Below are positions 43,334 to 51,934 of a stretch of DNA of 64,000 nucleotides, one piece after another. The DNA is taken from positions 1,116,001 through 1,180,000 of the forward strand of contig NZ_JAFMOF010000003.1 of assembly GCF_017349075.1 (NCBI RefSeq), in the 5' to 3' direction. Both the position numbers and the translations under genes were made by a program. This DNA comes from Streptomyces triculaminicus. GTDB taxonomy: Bacteria; Actinomycetota; Actinomycetes; Streptomycetales; Streptomycetaceae. Under the pieces are notes generated by a model that was given only the letters and a program-made list of their open reading frames with translations, was not told the origin of the DNA and searched no databases. The stretch's first letter is position 1. Each line of letters starts with the position of its first letter.

Positions 43334-44548
43334 GTGAACACCAAGCAAAAAAGCGTTATTTCAGGGCCGGGAATACCGTCTCTGGCGGCGCTGCTCGCCG
43401 CCGTCCTGCTGCTCCTCTGCACCCCGCCACCCGCCGAGGCGGCCGGCCGGGCCGCGACGCGGGACGACCCCGCCCGGTGCGCCCTGCCCGGCACCACCGG
43501 CTGGACCGACGAAGGACACGACACCGACGACACGGTCTTCCAGCGGCCCCTGGGGACCATCGCCGTCGGCATGATCTTCGTGGACTTCCCCGACGCGCCC
43601 GCCACCGAGTCGCCCGGCACCGACAGCGCCCGGATCACCCCCGGCGCCGACTGGCTGTGGTTCGCCTCCCACGGCAAGACGTGGCTGTCCATCAGCGAGC
43701 ACCGGCGCTGGGTACGGATGCCGCACCGCTCCACCGACTACGGCTTCGCCCGCGGCCTCACCCACGAGACGCACGAGGCGTACATCGCGGACGCCGTGCG
43801 CGCCGCCGACCCGTCCACCGACTTCTCGCGCTACGACATGCTCTACGTCGTCCCCACCCGCAACGCCGCGGCCATCTCCTTCACCCCCACCTACCTCTAC
43901 GAGCCCGGCACGCCGGGCGTCGTCGCCGACGGCAACCGCCTCAGGTGGGCCGTGACCTTCGGCCAGGACATGTGGCACTGGGACGAGCGGCTCGTGGGCC
44001 ACGAGACCGCCCACACCTTCGGCCTGCCCGACCTGTACGCCTTCGACGCGGGAAGCGACGCCCACCGCTTCGTCGGCGGCTGGGACGTGATGGGCCTGAT
44101 CAGCGGTGCCGGACCGCAGTATCTGGCCTGGCACGCGTGGAAGCTCGGCTGGACCGACGACGGCCAGGTCGCCTGCCGGGCCTCCACGGGCGCCGACACT
44201 GTACGCCTGACCGCCGTCGAGTACGGCGGCGGCACCGCGATGGCAGTGGTGCGCACCGGCCCCACGAGCGCTTACGTCGTCGAGTCGCGGCGGGCGGTCC
44301 GGGCGGACGAACGGGCCTGCGGGACCGGCGCGCTGGTCTACAAGGTCGACTCGTCCGTACCGACCGGCAAGGGCCCGGTCCGGGTGATGGACGCCAGGCC
44401 CGATGCCACCCCGCCGAGCGGCTGCCGCCCGCTGGACGACGCCCCCTACCGGGCGGGCCAGTCCTTCACCGACGCGGCGGCCGGCGTCCGTATCGACGTG
44501 CTGAGCTCCGACGGCCTCGGCGACACGGTCCGCGTCACCAAGTCCTAG
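43334..44548 (+). CDS. Secreted M6-family metalloprotease
   Basis: A 404-residue protein with an N-terminal signal peptide (IPSLAALLAAVLLLLCTPPPAEA) and the extended zinc motif HETAHTFGLPD (His223, Glu224, His227, Asp233), followed by GGWDVMGLISG as the Met-turn, as in immune inhibitor A-type (M6) peptidases. It starts with GTG at 43334. It is divergent from the collagenase gene across the shared operator, about 75 bp downstream of it, so it is probably co-regulated and helps digest collagen or associated proteins. Substrate is inferred from context. Confidence 0.83.
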   Translation: MNTKQKSVISGPGIPSLAALLAAVLLLLCTPPPAEAAGRAATRDDPARCALPGTTGWTDEGHDTDDTVFQRPLGTIAVGMIFVDFPDAPATESPGTDSARITPGADWLWFASHGKTWLSISEHRRWVRMPHRSTDYGFARGLTHETHEAYIADAVRAADPSTDFSRYDMLYVVPTRNAAAISFTPTYLYEPGTPGVVADGNRLRWAVTFGQDMWHWDERLVGHETAHTFGLPDLYAFDAGSDAHRFVGGWDVMGLISGAGPQYLAWHAWKLGWTDDGQVACRASTGADTVRLTAVEYGGGTAMAVVRTGPTSAYVVESRRAVRADERACGTGALVYKVDSSVPTGKGPVRVMDARPDATPPSGCRPLDDAPYRAGQSFTDAAAGVRIDVLSSDGLGDTVRVTKS

Positions 44549-44570
44549 AAACCAGCGATCGGTACGATCC

Positions 44571-44610
44571 GGTGGTGCCCTGAATCCCCCCATGGAGTCA
44601 GGGCACCACC
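44571..44610. terminator. Terminator between the M6 protease and dppF genes
   Basis: A 13-bp perfect stem (GGTGGTGCCCTGA with TCAGGGCACCACC) and 14-nt loop between convergent genes. Confidence 0.85.
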
Positions 44611-44622
44611 GCGACGGCGGCC

Positions 44623-45603
44623 TCAGGCCGCCGTTCCCGGGAAGTGGCACGCCACTTCCCGCGCCTCACCCGGAGCGGCGACGCGCAGCAGCGGCGCCTC
44701 GGTCCGGCAGATCTCCTGGGCCTTGGGGCAGCGCGGATGGAACGTGCAGCCCGGTGGGGGAGCCGCCGGGCTCGGCGGGTCGCCCGCCAAAGTGATCCGC
44801 TCACGGGCCCGCTCGGCGGCCGGGTCCGGCAGCGGAACGGCCGAGAGCAGGGCCTGGGTGTAGGGGTGGGCGGGGGCGGCGTACACCCGCTCCTTGGCGC
44901 CGATCTCCACGATCCGCCCCAGATACATCACCGCCACCCGGTCGCACACCCGCTTGACCACCGACAGGTCGTGGGCGATGAAGAGGTAGGCCAGCCCCAG
45001 CTCCCGCCGCAGCCGTTCCATCAGGTTGACGATCTGGGCCTGGACGGAGACGTCGAGGGCGGAGACCGGTTCGTCGGCGACGACCAGACGGGGGCCGGTG
45101 GCGAGCGAACGGGCGATGCCGATGCGCTGGGCCTGGCCGCCGGAGAACTCGTGCGGATAGCGGTCGAGATGCTCGGGGATCAGCCCGACCAGCTCCATGA
45201 GCTCCGCCGCCCGCCGGCGCGCCTCGGCCTGCGACGTGCCCTGCACCAGCAGCGGGTCGGCGATGATCCGGGACACCGTCTGGCGGGGGTTGAGGGAGGA
45301 GTGCGGGTCCTGGAAGACCATCTGCAGCTCCCGGCGCAGCGGCTTCAGCTCGCGCCGGCCCAGCCGGCTGATGTCGCGGCCGTCGTAGGTGATCGATCCG
45401 GCCGTCGGCTCCAGCAGCCGCACGATCATGCGGCCGGTGGTGGACTTGCCGCAGCCGGACTCCCCGACCAGCCCCAGGGTCTCGCCCGGGGCGATGTCGA
45501 AGCTGACGCCGTCGACGGCGCGTACGGGCGCCGAGCGGCGGCGGCCGGGGAAGGTCATCCTCGCGTCCCGTACGGACAGCAGGGGAGCGGCGGTCGCGGT
45601 CAT
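44623..45603 (-). CDS. dppF: Oligopeptide ABC transporter ATPase (DppF-like)
   Basis: A 326-residue ATPase with Walker A GESGCGKST, signature FSGGQAQRIGIARSL, Walker B LVVADEPVSALD and the C-terminal oligo-HPY Cys-rich segment (GCTFHPRCPKAQEIC). It is the last gene of a dppABCDF operon read leftward; its ATG overlaps the dppD stop (ATGA). It powers import of short peptides. Confidence 0.92.
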   Translation of the reverse strand: MTATAAPLLSVRDARMTFPGRRRSAPVRAVDGVSFDIAPGETLGLVGESGCGKSTTGRMIVRLLEPTAGSITYDGRDISRLGRRELKPLRRELQMVFQDPHSSLNPRQTVSRIIADPLLVQGTSQAEARRRAAELMELVGLIPEHLDRYPHEFSGGQAQRIGIARSLATGPRLVVADEPVSALDVSVQAQIVNLMERLRRELGLAYLFIAHDLSVVKRVCDRVAVMYLGRIVEIGAKERVYAAPAHPYTQALLSAVPLPDPAAERARERITLAGDPPSPAAPPPGCTFHPRCPKAQEICRTEAPLLRVAAPGEAREVACHFPGTAA

Positions 45604-46618
45604 GGGGTGCCTTTCCGGGCCGGGGCGGGGGTGTGCAGGGGCAGGTGGCAGGCGACCAGCCGCCCGCCGGCCGCGGCGGGCCCGGGCCGCTCCCGCGCGC
45701 AGCGCTCGCGCTCGGCCGGGGCCGCGGCGGCCGCGCGCGGGCAGCGGGGCGCGAAGGCGCAGCCGGGGGCCGGGGCCAGCAGCGAGGGCGGGCTGCCGGG
45801 GATCGCGCGCAGGGGCGCGTCGTCGGCGTCGTCGAGGCGGGGAGGGAGTCGAGCAGACCGCGGGTGTAGGGGTGGGCGGGGTCGGTGAACAGGGCGTCCA
45901 CCGGCGCCTGTTCGGCGGCCCGCCCGCCGTACATCACCAGCACGTCCTGGGCGACGCGGGCGATGACGCCGAGGTCGTGCGTGATCATGACGACGGCCAG
46001 TCCCCGGTCCTGCTGCAGGCGGACGATCAGATCCAGGATCTGCGCCTGGACGGTGACGTCGAGGGCGGTGGTCGGCTCGTCGGCGATGAGCAGGTCGGGT
46101 TCGCAGGCGAGCGCCATGGCGATCATCGCGCGCTGGCGCATGCCGCCGGAGAACTGGTGGGGGTACTCGCCCGCCCGCCGCGCCGGCTCCGGGATGCCGA
46201 CCTCGCCGAGCATCTCGACGGCCCGCCGGCGGGCGGCGGCCCGGCGGGAGCCGAAGTGGACGCGGTGGTGCTCGGCGATCTGCTCGCCGACGGTGTAGTA
46301 GGGGTGGAGGCTGGAGAGCGGGTCCTGGAAGATCATCGCCATCCGGCGGCCGCGCAGCCGGTTCAGCTCGCCCTCGGCCAGCCCGACGAGCTCCCGCCCG
46401 TCCAGGGCGATGGAGCCGGTGACCTCGGCGCCGGTGTGCAGGCCCATCACGGCCAGGGAGGTGACGGACTTGCCGGAACCGGACTCGCCGACGATGCCGA
46501 GCGTGTGCCCGCGGCGCACCGAGAAGGCGAGCGAGTCCACGGCCCGCACCGGCCCGCGGCCGGTGCGGAAGGTGACGGTCAGGTCCCTGACCGACAGCAG
46601 GGGGGCCTCGTCGGCCAT
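45600..46618 (-). pseudogene. dppD: Oligopeptide ABC transporter ATPase (DppD-like), one frameshift
   Basis: About 339 residues if repaired. Walker A GESGSGKSV, Q-loop FQDPLSSLHP, signature FSGGMRQRAMI and Walker B LLIADEPTTALD are intact. After TRGLLDSLP the frame breaks at 45839-45842 (GGGG on the plus strand); one additional G restores the RLDDADDAPLRAIPG continuation and the C-terminal Cys-rich segment, ending in the TGA that overlaps dppF. The length is one base short of a multiple of three. Even unrepaired, the ATPase core would be made. Confidence 0.85.
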
Positions 46619-47604
46619 CAGAACCTCACCCTCGGGTCGACGACGGCGTAGAGCAGGTCGACGGCCAGGTTGGCGACGACGATGAAGGTGGCGGCCAGCA
46701 GGGTGACGCCGAGGATGACCGGCTGGTCGCCGGTGGACAGCGCGCCGTAGAACAGCCGACCGATGCCCGGCAGTCCGAAGATGGACTCGGTGATGACCGC
46801 GCCCGCGAGCAGGCCGCCCAGGTCCATGCCGAAGATGGTCAGGATGGGCGTCATGCCCGCGCGCAGGGCGTGCTTGACCACGACGGTCCGGCGCGGCAGG
46901 CCCTTGGCGCGGGCGGTGCGGATGTACGGCTCCGCCAGCGTCTCGATCATCGAACCGCGGCTCTGGCGCGCGTACATGGCGGCGTACAGGACGGCCAGGG
47001 CGAGCCACGGCAGGAGCAGGTTCGACGCCCAGTCGGCGGGGTCGTCGGCGAAGGGCACGTACTGCGGGTAGGGCAGCAGGCCGGCCACCCGGATCAGGCC
47101 GTAGATCAGCATCATGGAGGTGAAGTAGACCGGCATGGACGCGGCGGCGACGGCGCCGACCATCAGGGCCTTGTCGGTGAGGGTGTCCTTGCGCAGGGCC
47201 GCGGCGACGCCCGTGCTCAGGCCGAGCAGCAGCCACAGCACGGCGGCGCCCAGGGCCAGCGAGGCCGAGACCGGCAGGCGGTCCATCAGCAGGTCCCAGA
47301 CGGCCTCGGAGTTCTCGTACGAGTAGCCGAGGCAGGGGAAGTCGCAGTGCAGGGCGTACTGCCCGCTGCCCATGGTGCGGCCGGTGAAGACGCCGGTGAC
47401 GAAGTCCGCGAACTGCCGCCACAGCGGCTGGTCCAGGCCCATATGGGCGCGGATCGCCTCCAGCCGTTCGGTGCTGCAGGACTTGCCGCAAGCGGCGGCC
47501 GCGGGGTCGGAGGGCAGGACGTAGAAGACGGTGAAGGTGACGGCGGCGATGGCCAGGAGGACGCCGGCGACGCCGAGGAGCCGGCGGGCGGTGTAGAGGA
47601 TCAC
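46618..47604 (-). CDS. dppB: Oligopeptide ABC transporter permease (DppB-like)
   Basis: A 328-residue permease with an N-terminal helix, about six membrane segments, a periplasmic-side loop containing two Cys (CGKSCSTE) and the EAA motif YIRTARAKGLPRRTVVVKHALR. The GTG at 47602-47604 overlaps the dppC stop (GTGA). The stop shares a base with the dppD ATG. Confidence 0.9.
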   Translation of the reverse strand: MILYTARRLLGVAGVLLAIAAVTFTVFYVLPSDPAAAACGKSCSTERLEAIRAHMGLDQPLWRQFADFVTGVFTGRTMGSGQYALHCDFPCLGYSYENSEAVWDLLMDRLPVSASLALGAAVLWLLLGLSTGVAAALRKDTLTDKALMVGAVAAASMPVYFTSMMLIYGLIRVAGLLPYPQYVPFADDPADWASNLLLPWLALAVLYAAMYARQSRGSMIETLAEPYIRTARAKGLPRRTVVVKHALRAGMTPILTIFGMDLGGLLAGAVITESIFGLPGIGRLFYGALSTGDQPVILGVTLLAATFIVVANLAVDLLYAVVDPRVRF

Positions 47605-48540
47605 GCGCGGCCGCTCCTCGGGTCGAGGACGTCGCGCAGCGCGTCGCCGAGCAGGGTGAAGGCGAGCACGGTCAGGAAGAGACAGGCGCTCGGGATGACG
47701 AAGTACATGGGGTCCGTGTCGTAGAAGGCGACGCTCTCGGCGATCATCTGGCCCCAGGAGGGGGTGGGCGGCCGGACGCCGACGCCCAGGTAGCTCAGAG
47801 CCGCCTCGGTGGCGATCATGCCGGGGATGATCAGCGTGGTGTAGGCGATGACGGGGCCGGAGACGCCCGGGAGGATGTCGCGGGTGAGGATGCGCCAGGG
47901 GCCGGCGCCGCCGACGCGGGCGGCGTCGACGTACTCGCGGTGCTTGAGGGACAGCGCCTGGCCGCGGACGACGCGGGCGACACCGGGCCAGCCGAACAGC
48001 CCGATGACGGCGGTCATCAGCGCGACGCGGTTGACGTCCTTGGCCACCGACATCATCGCGATCATGAAGATGAGGGAGGGGAAGGACATGGTGAGGTCCA
48101 TCAGGCGGGAGAGCACGGCGTCGGTGCGGCCGCCGAAGTAGCCGGCCGCGATGCCGGCCGCCGTCCCGGCGACGACGACGATCGCGGTGGCGGTGAGCGC
48201 GATGAACAGCGAGACCTGCGCGCCGTGGACGACGCGGGCGAAGAGGTCGCGGCCGGTGACGGGCTCCACGCCGAGCCAGTGGTCGGCGGAGATCCCGCCG
48301 AGCGGGCCGAGTGGCCGGCCGCCGAGGTAGGGGTCGACGGCGGTCTTGTCGAACTCCTCGGGGGACCAGCCGCCGAGCGCGCTCAGCAGCGGGGCGGACG
48401 CCGCCACGATCAGGAAGAGGGCGACGACGGCGAGGGAGATCCGTACGGACGCGCGGCGGCGCAGTTCCGCGCGGGCCAGGCGCCAGGGGCCGGCGGCGGG
48501 GGGCGGGGGTCGTCTGCGGGGCGGGTGCGGTGGTGGTCAT
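47601..48540 (-). pseudogene. dppC: Oligopeptide ABC transporter permease (DppC-like), one frameshift near the N-terminus
   Basis: About 312 residues if repaired. The gene starts at ATG 48538-48540 (MTTTAPAPQT). In the G6 run at 48498-48503 one base too many shifts the frame; without it the reading enters GPWRLARAELRRRASVRISLAVVALFLIV, the missing first membrane helix. The rest is a standard DppC with EAA motif EYVDAARVGGAGPWRILTRDILP. The length is one base over a multiple of three. An internal start at 48407 would omit that helix. Confidence 0.83.
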
Positions 48541-48552
48541 GGCGGGCGGCCC

Positions 48553-50298
48553 TCAGCCCTGGCCCTTGGCCGGGTCCTTGAGCCCGACGGTGGCGTAGTC
48601 GAGCTGGCCGCCGAAGGAGGTGTGCCCGTAGGCGCCGGCGATGTTGGTGCCCAGGACCAGCGGCCACCGGCGGACGAGCACGGGGACGGCGGGCGCCTTG
48701 GCGAGGATCTCGCCGTCGAGCTTCCGCCAGGCTCCGGCGGCCTCCTTGGAGTCGGTCATGGCGGCGATCTCGTCCATCCGCTTCATGGTCGCGTCCTCGC
48801 GGAAGAGCGAGTGGTTGCCGGAGTTGCCCTTCTCCTTGATGAAGCGGCCGTCGAAGACGAAGGGCAGGAAGGTCGAGCCGGAGGGGTAGTCGGGGCACCA
48901 GCCGGTGTACACCAGGTCGGTGCGGTTCTTGGTGTCGCCGATGGTGGCGTAGAACGCGGACGGGTCCACGGTCTCGATGGTGACCTTGATGCCGGCCTTG
49001 CCGAGGGACTGCTGTATCGCCTCGGCCCTGCCCTTGTCGCCGGAGGAGACGGTGAGCTTGGTGGAGAGGCCGTCCGGCTTGCCGGCCTCCTTCAGCAGCC
49101 GCTTGGCCCTCTCGGTGTCGCCGGTGGCGGGGATCTTCAGGGTGTCGGGCTGCCTGCCGCCGAAGAGCGTGGCCGGCATGTAGGCGGTCGACGGGTCGTT
49201 GAGGGCGGGGCCGCCGGAGGCGGTCAGGACGGCGTCCCGGTCGAGGGCGTACTGCACGGCCTGGCGCACCCTGACGTCGTCGAAGGGGGCCCGGCCGGTG
49301 TGCATCTGGAGCATGTCGGTGCAGTTCTGGGACTCGGCGAGCAGCCGTGAGCGCACCTCGGCGCTGGGCAGCACCTTGGCCGCGCTCTCCGGCCGCAGGG
49401 CGTACCAGGGGACGGCGGAGGCGTCGGCGCCCTGGCTGGCGATCATGCGGTCGTCGATCTGGTTCGCCTTGAGGCCCATGACGACGACCAGCTTGTCGGG
49501 GTAGGCCTTGCGGACCTCGTCCGTCTTCGGATCCCACTTGTCGTTGCGGACCAGGACCAGCTTCTTGCCCCGGTCGTAGGAGTCGATCTTGTAGGGGCCG
49601 GAGGAGAAGGGCCTGTTGTCGTACTGCGGGCCCTTGTCCCGCGCCTGCGGTACGGGCGCGAAGGTGGGCATGACCGTGGCGTAGGGGAACTCGGCGAAGG
49701 GCTTGCGCAGTTCGAAGACGATGGTGCGGTCGTCCGGCGTCTTGACCGAGTCCAGGTGCTTGCCCTGGGCGGGGCCCTGGTAGCCCTCGGCGCCCGCGAG
49801 GTAGCGGGCCGCGTAGTCGGCGCCGCCGGGCAGGTCGGGGGAGAAGGACCGTTCCACGTTGTACTTGACGTCCTGCGCGGTGACGGGCGAGCCGTCCTCG
49901 TACGTCACCCCCTGCTTGAGGTGGAACGTCCAGGTCCTGGCGCCGTTCGAGGGGGTGCCGAGGTCGGTGGCGAGGTCGGGGACCAGCGTGCCGCCCTCGT
50001 TGCCGGGCGCGCCCTTGTAGGTCACCAGCGTGCGGTAGAGCAGCCGGGTGCCGAAGTCCATGTCGCTCATGACCCAGTTGCGGGCCGGGTCGAGGTGGGT
50101 GAAGTCCTGGTTGGACAGCACGGTGAGGGTACCGCCCTTGTGCGGGGTGCCGCCCAGCACGGCACCGGCGTTGGCGGCGACGGGATTTCTGCCGCCTCCG
50201 CTCCCGCCCGCCCTCCGTTCGCCCGAGCAGCCGGCCGCGCCGAGCGCGAGGGTGGCCGCCAAGGTGGCGGCGAGGGCGGTACAGGTGCGCTTGTTCAT
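48553..50298 (-). CDS. dppA: Peptide-binding lipoprotein (DppA/OppA-like)
   Basis: A 581-residue SBP_bac_5 protein. The signal peptide ends in the lipobox LGAAGC (Cys24), so it is anchored to the membrane outside. The family signature region is YRTLVTYKGAPGNEGGTLVPDLATD and the core includes DVKYNVERSFSPD. It heads the dpp operon and is preceded by the shared operator-promoter module. In this context its ligands are probably collagen-derived Pro/Hyp peptides (inference). Confidence 0.9.
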   Translation of the reverse strand: MNKRTCTALAATLAATLALGAAGCSGERRAGGSGGGRNPVAANAGAVLGGTPHKGGTLTVLSNQDFTHLDPARNWVMSDMDFGTRLLYRTLVTYKGAPGNEGGTLVPDLATDLGTPSNGARTWTFHLKQGVTYEDGSPVTAQDVKYNVERSFSPDLPGGADYAARYLAGAEGYQGPAQGKHLDSVKTPDDRTIVFELRKPFAEFPYATVMPTFAPVPQARDKGPQYDNRPFSSGPYKIDSYDRGKKLVLVRNDKWDPKTDEVRKAYPDKLVVVMGLKANQIDDRMIASQGADASAVPWYALRPESAAKVLPSAEVRSRLLAESQNCTDMLQMHTGRAPFDDVRVRQAVQYALDRDAVLTASGGPALNDPSTAYMPATLFGGRQPDTLKIPATGDTERAKRLLKEAGKPDGLSTKLTVSSGDKGRAEAIQQSLGKAGIKVTIETVDPSAFYATIGDTKNRTDLVYTGWCPDYPSGSTFLPFVFDGRFIKEKGNSGNHSLFREDATMKRMDEIAAMTDSKEAAGAWRKLDGEILAKAPAVPVLVRRWPLVLGTNIAGAYGHTSFGGQLDYATVGLKDPAKGQG

Positions 50299-50360
50299 CA
50301 GTGGTCACTCCGTGAACAGGTCGGGCAGCCAAGGGAGTCCTGTGAGCGCCAGGCGCTGGC

Positions 50361-50405
50361 TGAAATGTGACCCGTAACATAGTAATGTGAAATTGCACTG
50401 ACAAG
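50361..50405. promoter_or_regulatory. dppA promoter with GntR-type operator, shared with pepP
   Basis: On the minus strand TTGTCA (50399-50404), 17-bp spacer and TATGTT (50376-50381) form a near-consensus promoter for dppA. AATGTGAAATT (50384-50394) fills the spacer; a second partial copy, AATGTGAC, lies at 50364-50371 near the expected transcript start. The aminopeptidase gene diverges from the same region. Confidence 0.78.
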
Positions 50406-50462
50406 GCATCAGCAGTGGCATCAGTAGTTCCGTTACCCACCTGTGTCCGAGGAGGAGTCCCC

Positions 50463-51833
50463 GTGAACGACACCACAACCGCCGCAATCCGGACGGTAAG
50501 TCACGACCTGCCCGTCTCTCCGGAGTTCGAGGACTTCATGGCGGGCGGCTGGGCGGCCACCCCGCTGCCCGGCGACATCCGGCTGCCCGCGGCGGACCTC
50601 GCCGCCGCCCGCCGCGCCCGGCTGTCCGCGCGCTTCCCCGGCGAGCGGCTGATCGTCCCGGCGGGGGAGCTGAGGGTCCGCTCCAACGACTGCGACCACC
50701 GCTTCCGCCCGCACAGCGCGTACGCCTGGCTGACCGGCCTCACCGGCGAGGACCAGGTGGGCCACGTCCTCGTCCTCGAGCCCGACGGCCCGCACGCCCA
50801 CGAGGCGGTGCTGTACGTGCGCCCCCGCTCGCCCCGCGTCGGCACGGAGTTCTACCGCGACCGCCGCCACGGCGAGTTCTGGGTCGGCCGCCGCCCCGAC
50901 CTCGCCGAGGCCGAGCGGATGACCGGCGTGCGCTGCGCGCACCTCGACGACCTCGGCGCGCTCCCGCCGGGGCGCGACGCCTCCCAGGACGCGGAGCTGG
51001 CCTCCGTGCTGAGCGAACTGCGCCTGGTCAAGGACGCCTGGGAGGTCGGCCAGCTGCAGCTGGCCGTGGACCACACCGCCGCCGGGTTCGAGGACGTCGT
51101 CCGCGCGCTGCCCCGCGCCCTGACCCACCCGCGCGGCGAGCGCTGGATCGAGGGCGTCTTCGCCCTGCGCGCCCGCGCCGAGGGCAACGGCACCGGCTAC
51201 GAGACCATCGCCGCCTCCGGCGCGCACGCCTGCGTCCTGCACTGGATACGCAACGACGGCCCCCTGAACCCCCAGGAACTGCTCCTGCTGGACGCCGGTG
51301 TGGAGACCGACACCCTCTACACCTCGGACATCACCCGCACCCTGCCCCTCTCCGGCCGCTTCTCCCCCGTGCAGCGGCAGGTCTACGAACTCGTCCTCGC
51401 CGCCCAGGAGGCGGGCATCGCCGCGCTCAAACCCGGCGCGAGCTTCCGCGACTTCCACCGGGCCGGCATGCGGGTCATCGCTGAGGGCCTCGCGGAGTGG
51501 GGCATCCTCAAGAGCGCCGAGGGCGACCTCCATCGCCGCTACACCCTGTGCAGCAGCGGGCACATGCTCGGCCTCGACGTCCACGACTGCGCCCAGGCGC
51601 GGGCCGAGGCCTACCTCGACGGCGTCCTGGAGGAGGGTCAGGTCCTCACGGTCGAGCCCGGGCTCTACCTCCAGCCCGACGACGAGACGCTGCCGCCCGA
51701 ACTGCGCGGCATCGGCGTGCGGATCGAGGACGACCTGGTCATCACGGCGGAGGGGGCGCGGCTGATGTCCGGGGCGCTGCCGAGGACTCCGGACGCGATC
51801 GAGGCGTGGATGGGCGAGCTGATGGAGAAGTAG
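50463..51833 (+). CDS. pepP: Xaa-Pro aminopeptidase (aminopeptidase P, M24B)
   Basis: A 456-residue cytoplasmic metallopeptidase. An N-terminal AMP_N domain is followed by a pita-bread fold with five metal ligands: Asp in LLLLDAGVE, Asp in TSDITRT, His in SSGHMLGLDVHD, Glu in TVEPGLYL and Glu in GVRIEDDLV. It removes an N-terminal residue preceding proline (or hydroxyproline), the bond abundant in collagen peptides. The GTG at 50463 follows GAGGAG. It diverges from dppA at the shared operator. Confidence 0.92.
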   Translation: MNDTTTAAIRTVSHDLPVSPEFEDFMAGGWAATPLPGDIRLPAADLAAARRARLSARFPGERLIVPAGELRVRSNDCDHRFRPHSAYAWLTGLTGEDQVGHVLVLEPDGPHAHEAVLYVRPRSPRVGTEFYRDRRHGEFWVGRRPDLAEAERMTGVRCAHLDDLGALPPGRDASQDAELASVLSELRLVKDAWEVGQLQLAVDHTAAGFEDVVRALPRALTHPRGERWIEGVFALRARAEGNGTGYETIAASGAHACVLHWIRNDGPLNPQELLLLDAGVETDTLYTSDITRTLPLSGRFSPVQRQVYELVLAAQEAGIAALKPGASFRDFHRAGMRVIAEGLAEWGILKSAEGDLHRRYTLCSSGHMLGLDVHDCAQARAEAYLDGVLEEGQVLTVEPGLYLQPDDETLPPELRGIGVRIEDDLVITAEGARLMSGALPRTPDAIEAWMGELMEK

Positions 51834-51898
51834 CCGGTGGAGAAGCGGTCGATGGGGAAGGGGCCGATGGAGAAGTAGAAGTCGCAACGGAACGGCTC

Positions 51899-51934
51899 TT
51901 GGCACGCTCAGTGCAATGTGAAATATTACTGACT
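51899..51934 (+). promoter_or_regulatory. Promoter/operator of the hydroxyproline catabolic operon
   Basis: TTGGCA (51899-51904) and TATTAC (51924-51929), spaced by 19 bp, lead straight into the GTG at 51935 with no ribosome site, suggesting a leaderless transcript. AATGTGAAATA (51915-51925) within AGTGCAAT...ATATTACT overlaps the spacer and -10, matching the sites before collagenase and dppA. Confidence 0.65.

Noticed and set aside
51821..51880. Imperfect repeats of GATGGAGAAGTAG around the pepP stop as a regulatory array
   Set aside because: Only two clear copies with irregular spacing; likely a small local duplication without evident role.
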